Made by a program: the position numbers and the translations under genes. 63,495 nucleotides of DNA from Suilimivivens sp964458255. GTDB lineage: Bacteria; Bacillota; Clostridia; Lachnospirales; Lachnospiraceae. This document shows, in pieces, positions 44,453 through 53,644 of this stretch; positions within the stretch are counted from its first letter, which is position 1; every line of letters starts with the position of its first letter. The stretch is from contig CAYWHY010000003.1 of NCBI GenBank assembly GCA_964458255.1, forward strand, positions 1-63,495. Reading direction: 5' to 3'. A model generated the notes under the pieces. It did no database searches and was not told where the DNA came from. It was given only the letters and a program-made list of their open reading frames with translations.

Positions 44453-44791
44453 ATGTCAGAAAACACGTTAGCAATTAATATGGGATCAAGAATAGCAGAA
44501 ATTCGTCGCTCCCATAATGTAACACAGGAAGCGCTTGCAGAAGTATTAGATGTGAGTCCCAAACATATCAGTCATACGGAATGTGGTACTTCCACATTAT
44601 CATTAAAAAATTTAGTCCAATTCTGTAACCTTTTTCACTGTAGTCTTGATTATGTTGTATTGGGAAAAACAACAGACGAAGTTCTTTCTCAGATTCCCTC
44701 ACCCATCGTACAAATTCTCTATTCCGATAACAAAGAGGAAATAGATAAATTAAACAGATATTTACAGATTTATGCAGAATTAAGAAATTAA
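44453..44791 (+). CDS. XRE-family HTH transcriptional regulator
   Basis: A 112-residue protein with an N-terminal XRE helix-turn-helix (residues about 10-65: VTQEALAEVLDVSPKHISHT) and a short C-terminal helix region. The start at 44453 follows CCTAGGAGG. It is divergent from the large secreted protein with a 156-bp gap carrying promoter elements, so it probably regulates itself and that gene. There is no nearby phage or toxin gene to suggest another role. Confidence 0.9.
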   Translation: MSENTLAINMGSRIAEIRRSHNVTQEALAEVLDVSPKHISHTECGTSTLSLKNLVQFCNLFHCSLDYVVLGKTTDEVLSQIPSPIVQILYSDNKEEIDKLNRYLQIYAELRN

Positions 44792-44932
44792 ATCTTTACC
44801 TTATTTTGCCGATATTTTTATTCCATACACTCTTTTAATCTTTCTATAGGTTCAGTAATCATTTTCCCCAACATTTCTCGAGTATGTACTCCTCTAGGAA
44901 TATAATTATTGTAAAAATGGAAATGATATCTT

Positions 44933-45031
44933 ATGAGCAAACAACTATATCATGGTTCAGTAAATATTATTGAGAAACCCATATTCTCAATGATGATAGC
45001 AGTGAGGGTATGTCAAAAAATGTGTCTTTGA
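44933..45031 (+). pseudogene. DUF3990-like fragment
   Basis: The frame reads MSKQLYHGSVNIIEKPIFS before diverging and stopping at codon 33. The first 19 residues look like the N-terminus of DUF3990 proteins; the rest is lost. Confidence is limited by the short match. Confidence 0.45.
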
Positions 45032-45111
45032 GTACCTTAAAACTTCAGAAAAATGTGTCATGCTGTAATGAATTTTCTAACGGACAGAAAACATAATACC
45101 GATTTTAAAAA

Positions 45112-45297
45112 GTATTCCATCCTGTGCCAAGTGCAAACCTGAGCCCAAAATGCTATCAGTTGCTTCATGCAGAACCGGATAATCCAACTGTCGGATTATC
45201 AAATGAACGAAAAACGATTATGATCGTTGATGACAGTCCGCTGGTTTTGCGAAGTCTGAAAACGCTTCTTAACGCTCACCATATACCGGATGCATAA
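45112..45297 (+). pseudogene. Response-regulator receiver fragment
   Basis: The frame (from about 45112) ends ...NERKTIMIVDDSPLVLRSLK then TLLNAHHIPDA and a stop. IMIVDDSPLVLRSLKTLL is the start of a CheY-like receiver (acidic pair DD and beta1). All later receiver elements, including the phosphoacceptor Asp, are missing. Confidence 0.5.
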
Positions 45298-45440
45298 ACG
45301 CCACCCCAAATGATTCCATCATAATTATGCAAATCTGCTATTTTAGCATTTTTTGTTTCAATACAATCATACCCTGTCTCTTCGACTAACCAATCAGCAT
45401 ATTTTTTCGTTACTCCATATTTTTATTGATATAAGATAAT
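45276..45440 (-). pseudogene. Flavodoxin-domain protein fragment with in-frame stop
   Basis: On the minus strand the frame reads IILYQ*KYGVTKKYADWLVE, then ETGYDCIETKNAKIADLHNY and DGIIWGGVYASGIW, then a stop. The intact family starts with a (V/I)IYSTKYG-type FMN loop; here a TAA replaces part of it and the end is missing. It lies 155 bases from the EFR1 gene, another flavodoxin-type protein. Confidence 0.6.
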
Positions 45441-45468
45441 ACCTCTACTATAAACATTCTTATTAATG

Positions 45469-45519
45469 AAAAAAGCGTTATGGTTCCATCAATCTTGCTG
45501 ATCCATGAAATCATAACGC
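45469..45519 (-). terminator. Intrinsic terminator after the EFR1 gene
   Basis: GCGTTATG (45475-45482) pairs with CATAACGC (45512-45519); six T follow on the minus strand. Confidence 0.75.
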
Positions 45520-45594
45520 AATCTTAGCTTAGTATGTGTGTCTGCCTTATTGGCAATTGTATTAACCTTTGCAAAATTTATGATTTATTAATCA

Positions 45595-46350
45595 TTACAT
45601 ATCCTTACCAATATGACTCTCATTCACATTAGGATTGATGTATCTGTCTTTTTTAACCTTCTTTTTATAAACAATCGCCTTTTGTGGGCAACGATGATAA
45701 CACCCCAAGCAGGCAACGCATTTGTTTGAAAAAATAATTTTTCCGTCATTCAAGCAAATGTTGTCCACAGGACAAATGGAAATGCATTTCCCGCATTTTA
45801 TGCAGGCATCCGTTGTTGAAAAATCTTCGCCTATGAGATGCCAATTAGATTTGTTTTTTAAATATACATCCCTTTTGGTCTTGCATTTCCCGGGTACTCT
45901 GTAATTACCCAAATTGATACTGTTAATGACATTGTCAATCCGCTTATCTGCACTCTTCAAAGTGCTTTGGATATAAAATCCCGGTACCGTAAACGTGGTC
46001 GTGAAATTCTCGGGCATTTTAAGTACATAAACAGCTTTAATATTCAATTCCTGTTCCTTGGCGTACTGATATATGAAATAATCCGCACCGCATATCATAC
46101 CGCCGTAATTTTGAATAATAATAAGTTCTGTCGTTTTGTTTAACCTTGGAATAATATCATACACAAAGGTAGGCATTCCAAAGGAATAAATGGGCGTAAC
46201 CAAAATGATTCTCTCAAATTCACTTCCGTCGCCATCATAGTTCGGGATATATTTTACCTGACCACCCATTGCATTCTTTACCCTTTGTGCAATGTATAAG
46301 CTGTTACCGGTTGAACTAAAATACAAAATACCATTCATAGTTTCTTCCAT
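45595..46350 (-). CDS. EFR1 family ferredoxin (flavodoxin + 2[4Fe-4S])
   Basis: A roughly 250-residue protein. The N-terminal flavodoxin-like domain has the FMN loop ILYFSSTGNSLYIAQRV. The C-terminal domain has two ferredoxin clusters: CIKCGKCISICPVDNICL and CVACLGCYHRCPQKAIVY. It should carry electrons in an anaerobic redox reaction. A GGAGG at 8-base spacing supports an ATG at 46350; ATGs at 46356 and 46338 are alternatives. It lies just 15-21 bases downstream of hflC. Confidence 0.9.
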   Translation of the reverse strand: MEETMNGILYFSSTGNSLYIAQRVKNAMGGQVKYIPNYDGDGSEFERIILVTPIYSFGMPTFVYDIIPRLNKTTELIIIQNYGGMICGADYFIYQYAKEQELNIKAVYVLKMPENFTTTFTVPGFYIQSTLKSADKRIDNVINSINLGNYRVPGKCKTKRDVYLKNKSNWHLIGEDFSTTDACIKCGKCISICPVDNICLNDGKIIFSNKCVACLGCYHRCPQKAIVYKKKVKKDRYINPNVNESHIGKDM

Positions 46351-46371
46351 TGCCATACCCTCCGTCTGTTT

Positions 46372-47235
46372 TTAGTAAAAAATCTGTGCAATCGGTGACG
46401 TCTCATCAATAATCAGGGTTTTGTTATTTCCTGTCATGGTAGCTTTCGCTGCATCTAAAGACCGAAGGAAAATATAGAAGTCTGCCTTTTCTGGGTCATT
46501 GTATGCTTCACTTAAAATTCTCATATACTCAGCCTCGCCTTTGGCTGTCATTTCTGCTGCCTGTGCATCGGCTTCGGATTGCATAACGATAATTTCCGCC
46601 TGCGTATTATTGGAAATCTCTTTTGCCTCTTCCGCACCTTCAGCCTGATAAGTTGCCGCAATATTATTTCTTTCGGAAATCATTCTCTCATAAACTGCTG
46701 CCTTATTCTCATCCGGTAAATCAAGTGATTTGGTTTCTACGGAAAGAATCTCAATTCCGTACTGCGTGAGCGTATCTCCGATATTTTCCATAATCGCAGC
46801 TGCCAGTTCACCATCACGTCCGCTGATAACCTCTTCCTGGCTTAAGCTGCTTATCACATTCTTTAAACTATTATAAACAATTGTATCTATCCTGAATTCT
46901 GCATTGCTCTTCTGTGCACTTAATGTCTCTGTGTATTTCTGTGGGTCTGCAATTCTCCAGAGTGCAAAACAGTCTGCAATCATTGATTTTTTGTCCTTTG
47001 TCATGACATCACTCACCGCAAGGTCATACAAAAGCACTTCATTTTCTATTTTTTCTGCTGTCTGTATGACAGGAAGCTTAACGCTCCATCCTGCTTCTTC
47101 CCTAATATCTACAATTTTACCAAATTGTTTGATTACCGTAAACTCATTCGGATAGGTTACCACCATTACCGAATCTGTTACTATAAAAAGCCCGGCCAAT
47201 ATAGCAAGAATGATAATCCATTTACTTTTCTTCAT
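46372..47235 (-). CDS. hflC: HflC-like SPFH/stomatin family protein
   Basis: A 287-residue membrane protein with an N-terminal anchor (about residues 5-25) and an SPFH/band-7 domain (PNEFTVIKQFGKIVDIREEA) followed by a coiled-coil (AEGAEEAKEISNNTQAEIIV). HflC with HflK forms a complex that controls FtsH protease. It lies 19 bases from hflK, which precedes it, matching the usual hflK-hflC order. Confidence 0.9.
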   Translation of the reverse strand: MKKSKWIIILAILAGLFIVTDSVMVVTYPNEFTVIKQFGKIVDIREEAGWSVKLPVIQTAEKIENEVLLYDLAVSDVMTKDKKSMIADCFALWRIADPQKYTETLSAQKSNAEFRIDTIVYNSLKNVISSLSQEEVISGRDGELAAAIMENIGDTLTQYGIEILSVETKSLDLPDENKAAVYERMISERNNIAATYQAEGAEEAKEISNNTQAEIIVMQSEADAQAAEMTAKGEAEYMRILSEAYNDPEKADFYIFLRSLDAAKATMTGNNKTLIIDETSPIAQIFY

Positions 47236-47254
47236 CGTTTTTTCTCCTTCCCCA

Positions 47255-48292
47255 TTATTGAGTTATAACGCCGTCTGCTGTGTCAGCATCGCCTGATGCA
47301 AGACCACTTCTGTTAACGTCCGCTCCTCCTAAATCCACAAAAGATTCTAAAGGCAGCATGGTCTGTGTCGTTCCGTCACTCTTCTCAATAATAATTTTCA
47401 TACCGGGCAGAATTTCCTCCATAGTCTCATAGAACATTCTCTGCTTGGTAATCAGCGGATACTTTTGGTATTCTGCGTAAAGTTCATTCAGTCTTGCAAC
47501 CTGTCCTTTTGCTTCATTCACTCTCTCCTCGGCGGTTGCCTGTGCTGTCTTTAACGTTTCATCCGCCTCTGCTCTTGCTGCCGGAATATCTTCATTTCTC
47601 TTCTGGTTTGCTTTGTTAATAGAGGTTTCCTTACCCTGCTTGGCATTTTCTACATTTTTAAAAGCATTGATAACCTCCGCAGTAGGCGGTTCCGCATCCT
47701 GAATGGTAATATTAACAAGCTGAATACCAATATCCTCAGATTCCAGTCTTGCCATTATTTTTTCTTTGATTGATGCCTGAATCTCACTCTTTCCGGTCGT
47801 AATAACACTGTCCACATCATACATTCCTATGGTATCTCTTATGTAGCTCTGAGTCAGATTTTTGAGGATCCTTACCGGACTTTCCGACGCATAAAGATAT
47901 TTCACGGGATCTGTCACCCTGTATTCAACGTAGAAATCCACATTGACAAAATTATAGTCCCTGGTAATCATAAAAGATTCCGAATCCCTGGGCTCTCCGG
48001 TTTCGGCATCATAACCAATAGGAAAACCATTGATGGTCTTCGGTACCTTTTCCAAACGCTGCACATAAGGTATTTTTACATGAATCCCCGGCTCCTCTAC
48101 GATTTTCGGTACTCCGAAAGTAGTAATGACCGCATATTCATTTTCCTTGAGCGAATAAAGACTGCCCAAAAGCAGATACGCAACTATGATTACTCCTGCC
48201 ACTACTGCGGCCCCTTTCCGAATACCTGAAAGTAACTTTTTGTTTTCTTCGTTTGGCATGTCATAGACATTCTTCTTTTTTCTTTGAAACAT
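47255..48292 (-). CDS. hflK: HflK-like SPFH/stomatin family protein
   Basis: A 345-residue protein starting MFQRKKKNVYDMPNEENKKL at 48292 behind AAGGAGAAAA; the longer open frame to 48409 lies in the upstream gap. One membrane segment (about 33-53) precedes the SPFH domain (LKENEYAVITTFGVPKIVEE) and a coiled-coil. Role: partner of HflC in regulating FtsH. It may share a transcript with upstream glycosyltransferase genes. Confidence 0.9.
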   Translation of the reverse strand: MFQRKKKNVYDMPNEENKKLLSGIRKGAAVVAGVIIVAYLLLGSLYSLKENEYAVITTFGVPKIVEEPGIHVKIPYVQRLEKVPKTINGFPIGYDAETGEPRDSESFMITRDYNFVNVDFYVEYRVTDPVKYLYASESPVRILKNLTQSYIRDTIGMYDVDSVITTGKSEIQASIKEKIMARLESEDIGIQLVNITIQDAEPPTAEVINAFKNVENAKQGKETSINKANQKRNEDIPAARAEADETLKTAQATAEERVNEAKGQVARLNELYAEYQKYPLITKQRMFYETMEEILPGMKIIIEKSDGTTQTMLPLESFVDLGGADVNRSGLASGDADTADGVITQ

Positions 48293-48412
48293 ATTTTTTC
48301 TCCTTTTTCTTTTGCAGGTGCTAAAAAGACCTCTATATAGACTTTCAAATATCCTCCCCCGGCTCTGAAACGTATTCTGCCATGCAGAACCCTGCCGTAG
48401 AAATTGCACTCT

Positions 48413-49489
48413 CTAGCAATAAACAAACTCCCTCTGAATGATAAAACTCAAAAAAAATAACAATACATCTACCGGTATCTTTACCAATACCTCTGCTCCG
48501 CCAAGTAACGGATACAGCATATTAACCAACAGTGCACTGCAGCTCATCTGCAATACAGCAAGTAAGACATACCTTGAAAGTGTCGTCAAAAGAGAGCCTC
48601 TGCTTTTAAAAACCACCTTATAATTGACAGAATAATTGTAGGTTGCCGACAAAATTCTTGCAAGCACGGTAGCAACCATAATATAAGTAATACTTCCCCA
48701 CTGCCTGCCCCTAAAGAAATGGCAAAACAGTGAAAAAAATGCCAAATCCACCACGCTGGAGGATAATGAAGAAAACAAAAACTTTCCGAAAATCATATAA
48801 ATTCTTATCGAATCCTTAATGGGGTTAAAATGGCTTGTTTTATTATCTTCAATATAAATAGTTTGTATCGGGACCTCCACTATGGGAATTTTTCCGACTT
48901 TGGTTTCCATGAGCATATTGGTTTCAAACTCAAACCGCTCCCCCTTTACCTCTAAAAGCTCTTTCATAAATGAGGTGGGAATTCCGCGAAGCCCTGTCTG
49001 CGTATCAGATACTGATACACCCGTTAAATATTTCATTACCACTCTGGTGCATTTGTTACCAAGCTCCGATCTTACGGGAACATTCTCCTGGGCAAAGCAC
49101 CGACAGCCCATAATCAGTGCATCCGGATGTTCCAGCAATGCCTCGGCACAGGCAAGAATACACTCCGGACTATGCTGACCGTCAGAATCCGCCGTAATAC
49201 ACCCGGGTATATCGGGAATTTTTTGAAGCACAAAGGCAAAAGCTGTCTTTAAAGCTCGTCCTTTCCCCTTATTTCCTTCGTGATGAAGAACATCACAGGC
49301 AAATTCTTTTTCAGCCTGCTCAAAAAAATGCTGATATTCTTCTCCGCTTCCGTCATCTACCAAAACCAGATTCAAAAATCCGTCTGCATGCAGCTGTTCT
49401 AAAAGCCTTATTAACTTTTCATCAGGTTCATAGGAAGGAATAATCACAGGGATTTGTTTTGCATCCTTCCGGCTTAATTGCTTTTCCAT
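48413..49489 (-). CDS. GT2 glycosyltransferase with C-terminal GtrA domain
   Basis: A 358-residue protein. Residues 1 to about 235 form a DPM1-like GT2 domain: VIIPSYEPDEKLIRLLEQLH, DDGSGEEY and TADSDGQHSPE (DxD). Residues about 240-358 contain four membrane segments of a GtrA domain (GKFLFSSLSSSVVDLAFFSL). This combination transfers a sugar to polyprenyl phosphate. The start overlaps the end of the upstream membrane gene by 16 bases, implying translational coupling. Confidence 0.92.
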   Translation of the reverse strand: MEKQLSRKDAKQIPVIIPSYEPDEKLIRLLEQLHADGFLNLVLVDDGSGEEYQHFFEQAEKEFACDVLHHEGNKGKGRALKTAFAFVLQKIPDIPGCITADSDGQHSPECILACAEALLEHPDALIMGCRCFAQENVPVRSELGNKCTRVVMKYLTGVSVSDTQTGLRGIPTSFMKELLEVKGERFEFETNMLMETKVGKIPIVEVPIQTIYIEDNKTSHFNPIKDSIRIYMIFGKFLFSSLSSSVVDLAFFSLFCHFFRGRQWGSITYIMVATVLARILSATYNYSVNYKVVFKSRGSLLTTLSRYVLLAVLQMSCSALLVNMLYPLLGGAEVLVKIPVDVLLFFLSFIIQREFVYC

Positions 49490-51363
49490 AAAAAAAGTTT
49501 ACCTTCCTGTTCATCTATCCGATAAAGGCAGCCATATTCAAAAGAGCCTTCTTTCGTCAGTTTTTCCCATACAGCACTGTCTGTTTTAAGCTTATCTACA
49601 TACAAATAACCGGCATGTGACTCTTCTACCGCTTTTATGATATCCCCTTGTGTCATGGTCTGTCCATCTATATTACCATACATGACAGAAACCGGTGATG
49701 CTTCAAATCCCAAATAAGTATTTCTTACCCAGCTTACATCTGAGGCATCACGCAAATACAGGACTCTTCCTCCGTCCTTAAGTTCCTCTGTCTGAATCAC
49801 TGTCAAAAATTCTTCTGCGGCACCGTCAATCAGTTCTTCCCTTTTCTGATAAGCAGCTTCATTTGCATTGCCGTATCCGACAAGACTTCTGTAAGCACTC
49901 TTATAATCTGCCGTAAGGAATACAAATGTCATACAAAGAAGTACTGCCCCGATACTGTGCTTCAAAACACCCTGATTATTGTGAAGCACCAGATACGCCA
50001 CCAGATATAAGCCGCCTATCGTAAAAGGCGCTCCGTAACGCTCTATGGATGAAACCATACCAAAAGGCTCCAGATATTGCGTTTCTACGGCAAATATTGT
50101 CAAATGACTAAGCAGATTACATGCATAAAATATCACACCGCATACAGCAAAAAAACTACCGATATACCATGCCTGCCATTTCTTTATCCTGCCTCTTTGA
50201 TATAGCAGGAAAACAAATACCAAAAGCAATATGTACAGCATAAGCGGCGTTACATCAATGGATATTGTCTTCCATCGATGAAGCGGATAACTGACAAAGG
50301 CGGTTATAAATGCCGTTATCATTTCCTGTTGCACTTCAGGAACTCTCATGCTGCCTGTTGCCATATGAAGTGCGGCACCGGTCAGCTTGGCAACTCTTCT
50401 GTTTAAGAGACAGAAGAAAAGCCAGCTGCCCTCTGTTACAACAGGCAACAGCGTCATAATAAGCAATCCCCTTTTTTTCATTTTAATTTTCTGCCTGCTT
50501 CCCGGCTCCTTCCTATTTAACAAAAGGTGATAGCCATAAGCAAAAAGCAATCCAAATCCCAGCCATAAAAACCCGGTATTTTTGCAAAGCACCAAAACCA
50601 TCAAAAGCAATGTACTTCTTCCATAATAAAAAAGACTGTCATGCCCGTCCCGGTCTGTTACCGATACAAGAAACGCACCGAAAACCAAAGCCATTGTCAA
50701 ATCCGCACAGCATCCGTCGCACCAGAAAACTTCCACACAGGAAGGGAAAAGCCATATAGCAACCATTGCCGGCAAAGTAAGCCATTTTTTCTTTTCCGGC
50801 ACATACCTAAGCAAGGGAACCAGAAAAGACAGATTCATAAAATAGTATCCGGAAAACAAAAGTCCTTCCTTAAACTCTGAGGGATGTAAATGAAGGAACC
50901 ACCATTTTAGCATTTGCGTTCCCGGCGGATAATCTCCGAATTCCGGTGCCACATTCTGATACTTATCTGCAAATCCGTTCAGATAGAAGACAGATTTTGC
51001 ATCTGTTGCCCAGAAATTATAATCATCCCACCAGTTCACTGCTCTCCCGCTTACTAAAACAGGCACCAAAACAAGTAGTACTGCTGCCGCTATCGTTTCC
51101 GGCTTTCGCATCATGCTTTTTACAAAAGAGAGCATATCCTTTCTTTGATCGGAGGATGCTCTCATCCAACAGACAATGGCAACCACACATCCTGCTATTG
51201 CTAAATAATCCGCAAAATGCAGTCCGTTCACCAACGACAGCAGATACAATACAATGACATACAAACAGACCGCTACGGGAAGTGCATCTGTCAGGGTTTC
51301 TTTCCTCCTATATGCAATTACTGCTACCACCAGCATAAATGCTATTATCTGAATAATTCCCAT
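49474..51363 (-). CDS. Polytopic membrane protein, GT-C-like
   Basis: A 629-residue protein with about 12-13 membrane segments and a C-terminal extracytoplasmic domain of about 110 residues (ADYKSAYRSLVGYGNANEAA). A first outside loop has NWWDDYNFWATDAKSVFYLN followed by DYPPGTQMLKWWFLHL, consistent with GT-C glycosyltransferases. The start at 51363 follows AAAGGAATC; an ORF extension to 51387 is not needed. It is coupled to the GT2-GtrA gene, so the pair probably transfers a sugar across the membrane. Confidence 0.8.
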   Translation of the reverse strand: MGIIQIIAFMLVVAVIAYRRKETLTDALPVAVCLYVIVLYLLSLVNGLHFADYLAIAGCVVAIVCWMRASSDQRKDMLSFVKSMMRKPETIAAAVLLVLVPVLVSGRAVNWWDDYNFWATDAKSVFYLNGFADKYQNVAPEFGDYPPGTQMLKWWFLHLHPSEFKEGLLFSGYYFMNLSFLVPLLRYVPEKKKWLTLPAMVAIWLFPSCVEVFWCDGCCADLTMALVFGAFLVSVTDRDGHDSLFYYGRSTLLLMVLVLCKNTGFLWLGFGLLFAYGYHLLLNRKEPGSRQKIKMKKRGLLIMTLLPVVTEGSWLFFCLLNRRVAKLTGAALHMATGSMRVPEVQQEMITAFITAFVSYPLHRWKTISIDVTPLMLYILLLVFVFLLYQRGRIKKWQAWYIGSFFAVCGVIFYACNLLSHLTIFAVETQYLEPFGMVSSIERYGAPFTIGGLYLVAYLVLHNNQGVLKHSIGAVLLCMTFVFLTADYKSAYRSLVGYGNANEAAYQKREELIDGAAEEFLTVIQTEELKDGGRVLYLRDASDVSWVRNTYLGFEASPVSVMYGNIDGQTMTQGDIIKAVEESHAGYLYVDKLKTDSAVWEKLTKEGSFEYGCLYRIDEQEGKLFLWKSN

Positions 51364-51459
51364 TTGATTCCTTTCTTTGAAACACACCTCTATTGATTAT
51401 AACAAAAAGATGTGTGGCACGCCACACATCTTTTTATTTATCAGATTCTGTTTTATCAT

Positions 51460-51987
51460 TTAATATTCAGGTTCAATTAAACCGTAGGTATTTCCTTTTC
51501 TCTTATAAACAACATTTACCTGATCTGTCTCTGCATTACAAAAAACATAGAAGCCGTGTCCAAGCAGTTCCATCTGAATGCAGGCATCCTCCGGATACAT
51601 TGGTTTAATGTCAAATTTCTTGGTTCTTATAATCTTAATTTCTTCCTCTTCCGTAAATTCCTTCTCAAGGAAGTCCGGTTTGAAATAACCGGCAGACTGT
51701 TTCTGGCTGACAATTTTATTTTTATATTTTTTTAATTGTCTTTCAATAATTTCTTCTACCAAATCAATGGAAACATACATATCATTGCTGACCTGCTCAG
51801 AACGGATGATATTGCCCTTTACGGGAATGGTTACTTCAATCTTCTGTCTGTCCTTTTCAACACTTAATGTTACATGTACTTCCGTCTCAGGATTAAAATA
51901 TTTTTCCAGTTTGCCAATCTTATCCTCTACTGCACTGCGAAGCCCCGGTGTCACCTCAATATTTTTACCAACAATTACAAATTTCAT
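51460..51987 (-). CDS. hpf: Ribosome hibernation promoting factor (long form)
   Basis: A 175-residue long HPF. N-terminal domain MKFVIVGKNIEVTPGLRSAV matches HPF/YfiA; the C-terminal part (KPMYPEDACIQMELLGHGFY) is the dimerisation domain for 100S ribosomes. The start at 51987 follows AAAGGATGA; codons at 51996 and 51993 are alternatives. A near-consensus promoter with an overlapping palindrome lies upstream. Confidence 0.93.
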   Translation of the reverse strand: MKFVIVGKNIEVTPGLRSAVEDKIGKLEKYFNPETEVHVTLSVEKDRQKIEVTIPVKGNIIRSEQVSNDMYVSIDLVEEIIERQLKKYKNKIVSQKQSAGYFKPDFLEKEFTEEEEIKIIRTKKFDIKPMYPEDACIQMELLGHGFYVFCNAETDQVNVVYKRKGNTYGLIEPEY

Positions 51988-52058
51988 ATGCATCATCCTT
52001 TCTGTGGATTATTTGCAACATCCTTACATTCACGGAATGTACAATATGTTGTGTGATA

Positions 52059-52088
52059 ATTATACCACAACACCCCACTATTATGCAA
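52059..52088 (-). promoter_or_regulatory. hpf promoter with overlapping palindrome
   Basis: Minus strand: TTGCAT (52088-52083), 18 bases, TATAAT (52064-52059). The -10 lies inside TTGTG-N12-CACAA (52049-52070), whose central ATAATTAT is itself palindromic. Confidence 0.6.
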
Positions 52089-52154
52089 CAATTCCATGAT
52101 TTTGATTTGAAACGATTATTATTTTCGCACAATTCATTCCATAACCTTTCTTCT

Positions 52155-53516
52155 TTAGAAGATTCGTCTAATGGAAAGAATGGTTCGATAGTTGGCATTG
52201 GAGATAATGATACCTGTTTTGGCCGTGGACGCATGCACAATCTGTCCATTGCCAATGTAAAGTCCCACATGTCCTGAATAGCAGACCACATCACCGGGCT
52301 GTGCATTTTCCAGTCCGTCAACTGCATATCCCACATGTCTGTCCGCTGCTGAAGAATGTGGCAGACTTACCCCAAAGTTTGCATAGACACTCATGACAAA
52401 GCCCGAACAGTCTGCTCCGTTTGTCAGGGAGGTGCCTCCCCATACATACGGGTTACCAACAAACCGGCATGCAAAATCTGCTACCGACTGTCCCAATTCA
52501 CTACCGTTGCCTGAAATTACCTTTGGTGCTGCTTCTTTCCCTGTATCTGAAGGCTCTTCCTGCGAAGTCTCTTCTGCTGCCGCTTCACGGGCTGCTTTGA
52601 TGGCTGCTTCCTGTGCCGCCCTTCTTTGTTCCTCTTCCTTTGCCAGTCTCGCTTCTTCTTCTTCCTTCGATTCTGCCTTTACAAATTCTGTCGAGAGTGT
52701 GACATAATCCAACGAAACATAGCCACTGCCTTCCTCAATATCTACTTTAACCCAGTCCTCTAATTCTTCCGTTACCACGAGATTATCTTCAATGGGAACC
52801 ATACCGATTACGGAAGAATCCGTACCGGGCTCCTCTCTTACATAAAGTGTGGTGGTTGTTACCGTTGCAATTCTCGTTCCTACCTTTTTAGCCAATGCAA
52901 CCGCTTCTTCTCCCGTCACACAATACTCTGCTTTTACATACCCTGTCACGCTGCCTGATTGAATTTCGTACCAGCCGTCTTTTTCTGAAATGAATTCCCC
53001 AACCGAGTCATCATAAAGCTTTCCTAAGATTTCCCCATCTTCGCCCGGAATGCTTCTTACATTTACATAATCATTGACATCCGCAATTACCAGTGACTTA
53101 AAGCCTTCTTCCTCTTTTCGGACTGCCAGTTCCTTTTCCTTTTCACGGACCGTTTTGGTTGTGGTAACCACCATAGTTTCTTCAATGACCTTTTTGTCAG
53201 AATTTTCTGTTTTTACTTTTGCCTGCACTGCTACCGTTTCATCCTTCACAGATGGTGTCTCCACAGGACTTGGAGCTGCGGTTAGCGTACCTGCTTCAGC
53301 AGACTGTTCTGCCTGCGTTACATTTTTCTGTTGTGCTTCGGCTTCCTTTTCATCCTGCAGTTTTTTTAAGCTGGTGGCATTATTGGAAAAAAAATAATCC
53401 ACTCCCGCTGACGGTAAACCATTTGCTTCTTTTGCCAAAGCATCTATATTGACAGTTGAAAATAAGAGTACTGCTGACGTAACATACACTGTTATTTTCA
53501 CTCTTCTCTTGTACAT
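52155..53516 (-). CDS. Secreted SH3-NlpC/P60 peptidoglycan hydrolase
   Basis: A 453-residue protein with an N-terminal signal-like segment (MYKRRVKITVYVTSAVLLFS). Two SH3 domains lie at about residues 120-265 (VNVRSIPGEDGEILGKLYDD and YVREEPGTDSSVIGMVPIED), then an acidic/alanine-rich coiled stretch, then an NlpC/P60 domain. The catalytic Cys (NGADCSGFVMSVYANFG) and His (YSGHVGLYIGNGQIVHAS) are present. It should cut peptidoglycan stem peptides. The ATG at 53516 follows ACGGAGGA. It is separated from hpf by about 170 bases. Confidence 0.92.
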   Translation of the reverse strand: MYKRRVKITVYVTSAVLLFSTVNIDALAKEANGLPSAGVDYFFSNNATSLKKLQDEKEAEAQQKNVTQAEQSAEAGTLTAAPSPVETPSVKDETVAVQAKVKTENSDKKVIEETMVVTTTKTVREKEKELAVRKEEEGFKSLVIADVNDYVNVRSIPGEDGEILGKLYDDSVGEFISEKDGWYEIQSGSVTGYVKAEYCVTGEEAVALAKKVGTRIATVTTTTLYVREEPGTDSSVIGMVPIEDNLVVTEELEDWVKVDIEEGSGYVSLDYVTLSTEFVKAESKEEEEARLAKEEEQRRAAQEAAIKAAREAAAEETSQEEPSDTGKEAAPKVISGNGSELGQSVADFACRFVGNPYVWGGTSLTNGADCSGFVMSVYANFGVSLPHSSAADRHVGYAVDGLENAQPGDVVCYSGHVGLYIGNGQIVHASTAKTGIIISNANYRTILSIRRIF

Positions 53517-53644
53517 ATTATCCTCCGTCAAATATTACAAATTTATTACATCTGTTAATAAATATAACATCTTATCCGGCTTCTGTCAACCGCTTCCAAA
53601 ACTTGGCAATCTGACAGCCATTCAACGAAAGCACTGATGGGATG

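Noticed and set aside
48292..48409. Extended N-terminus of HflK
   Set aside because: Basic, non-conserved extension without a start signal; a strong ribosome binding site precedes the ATG at 48292.
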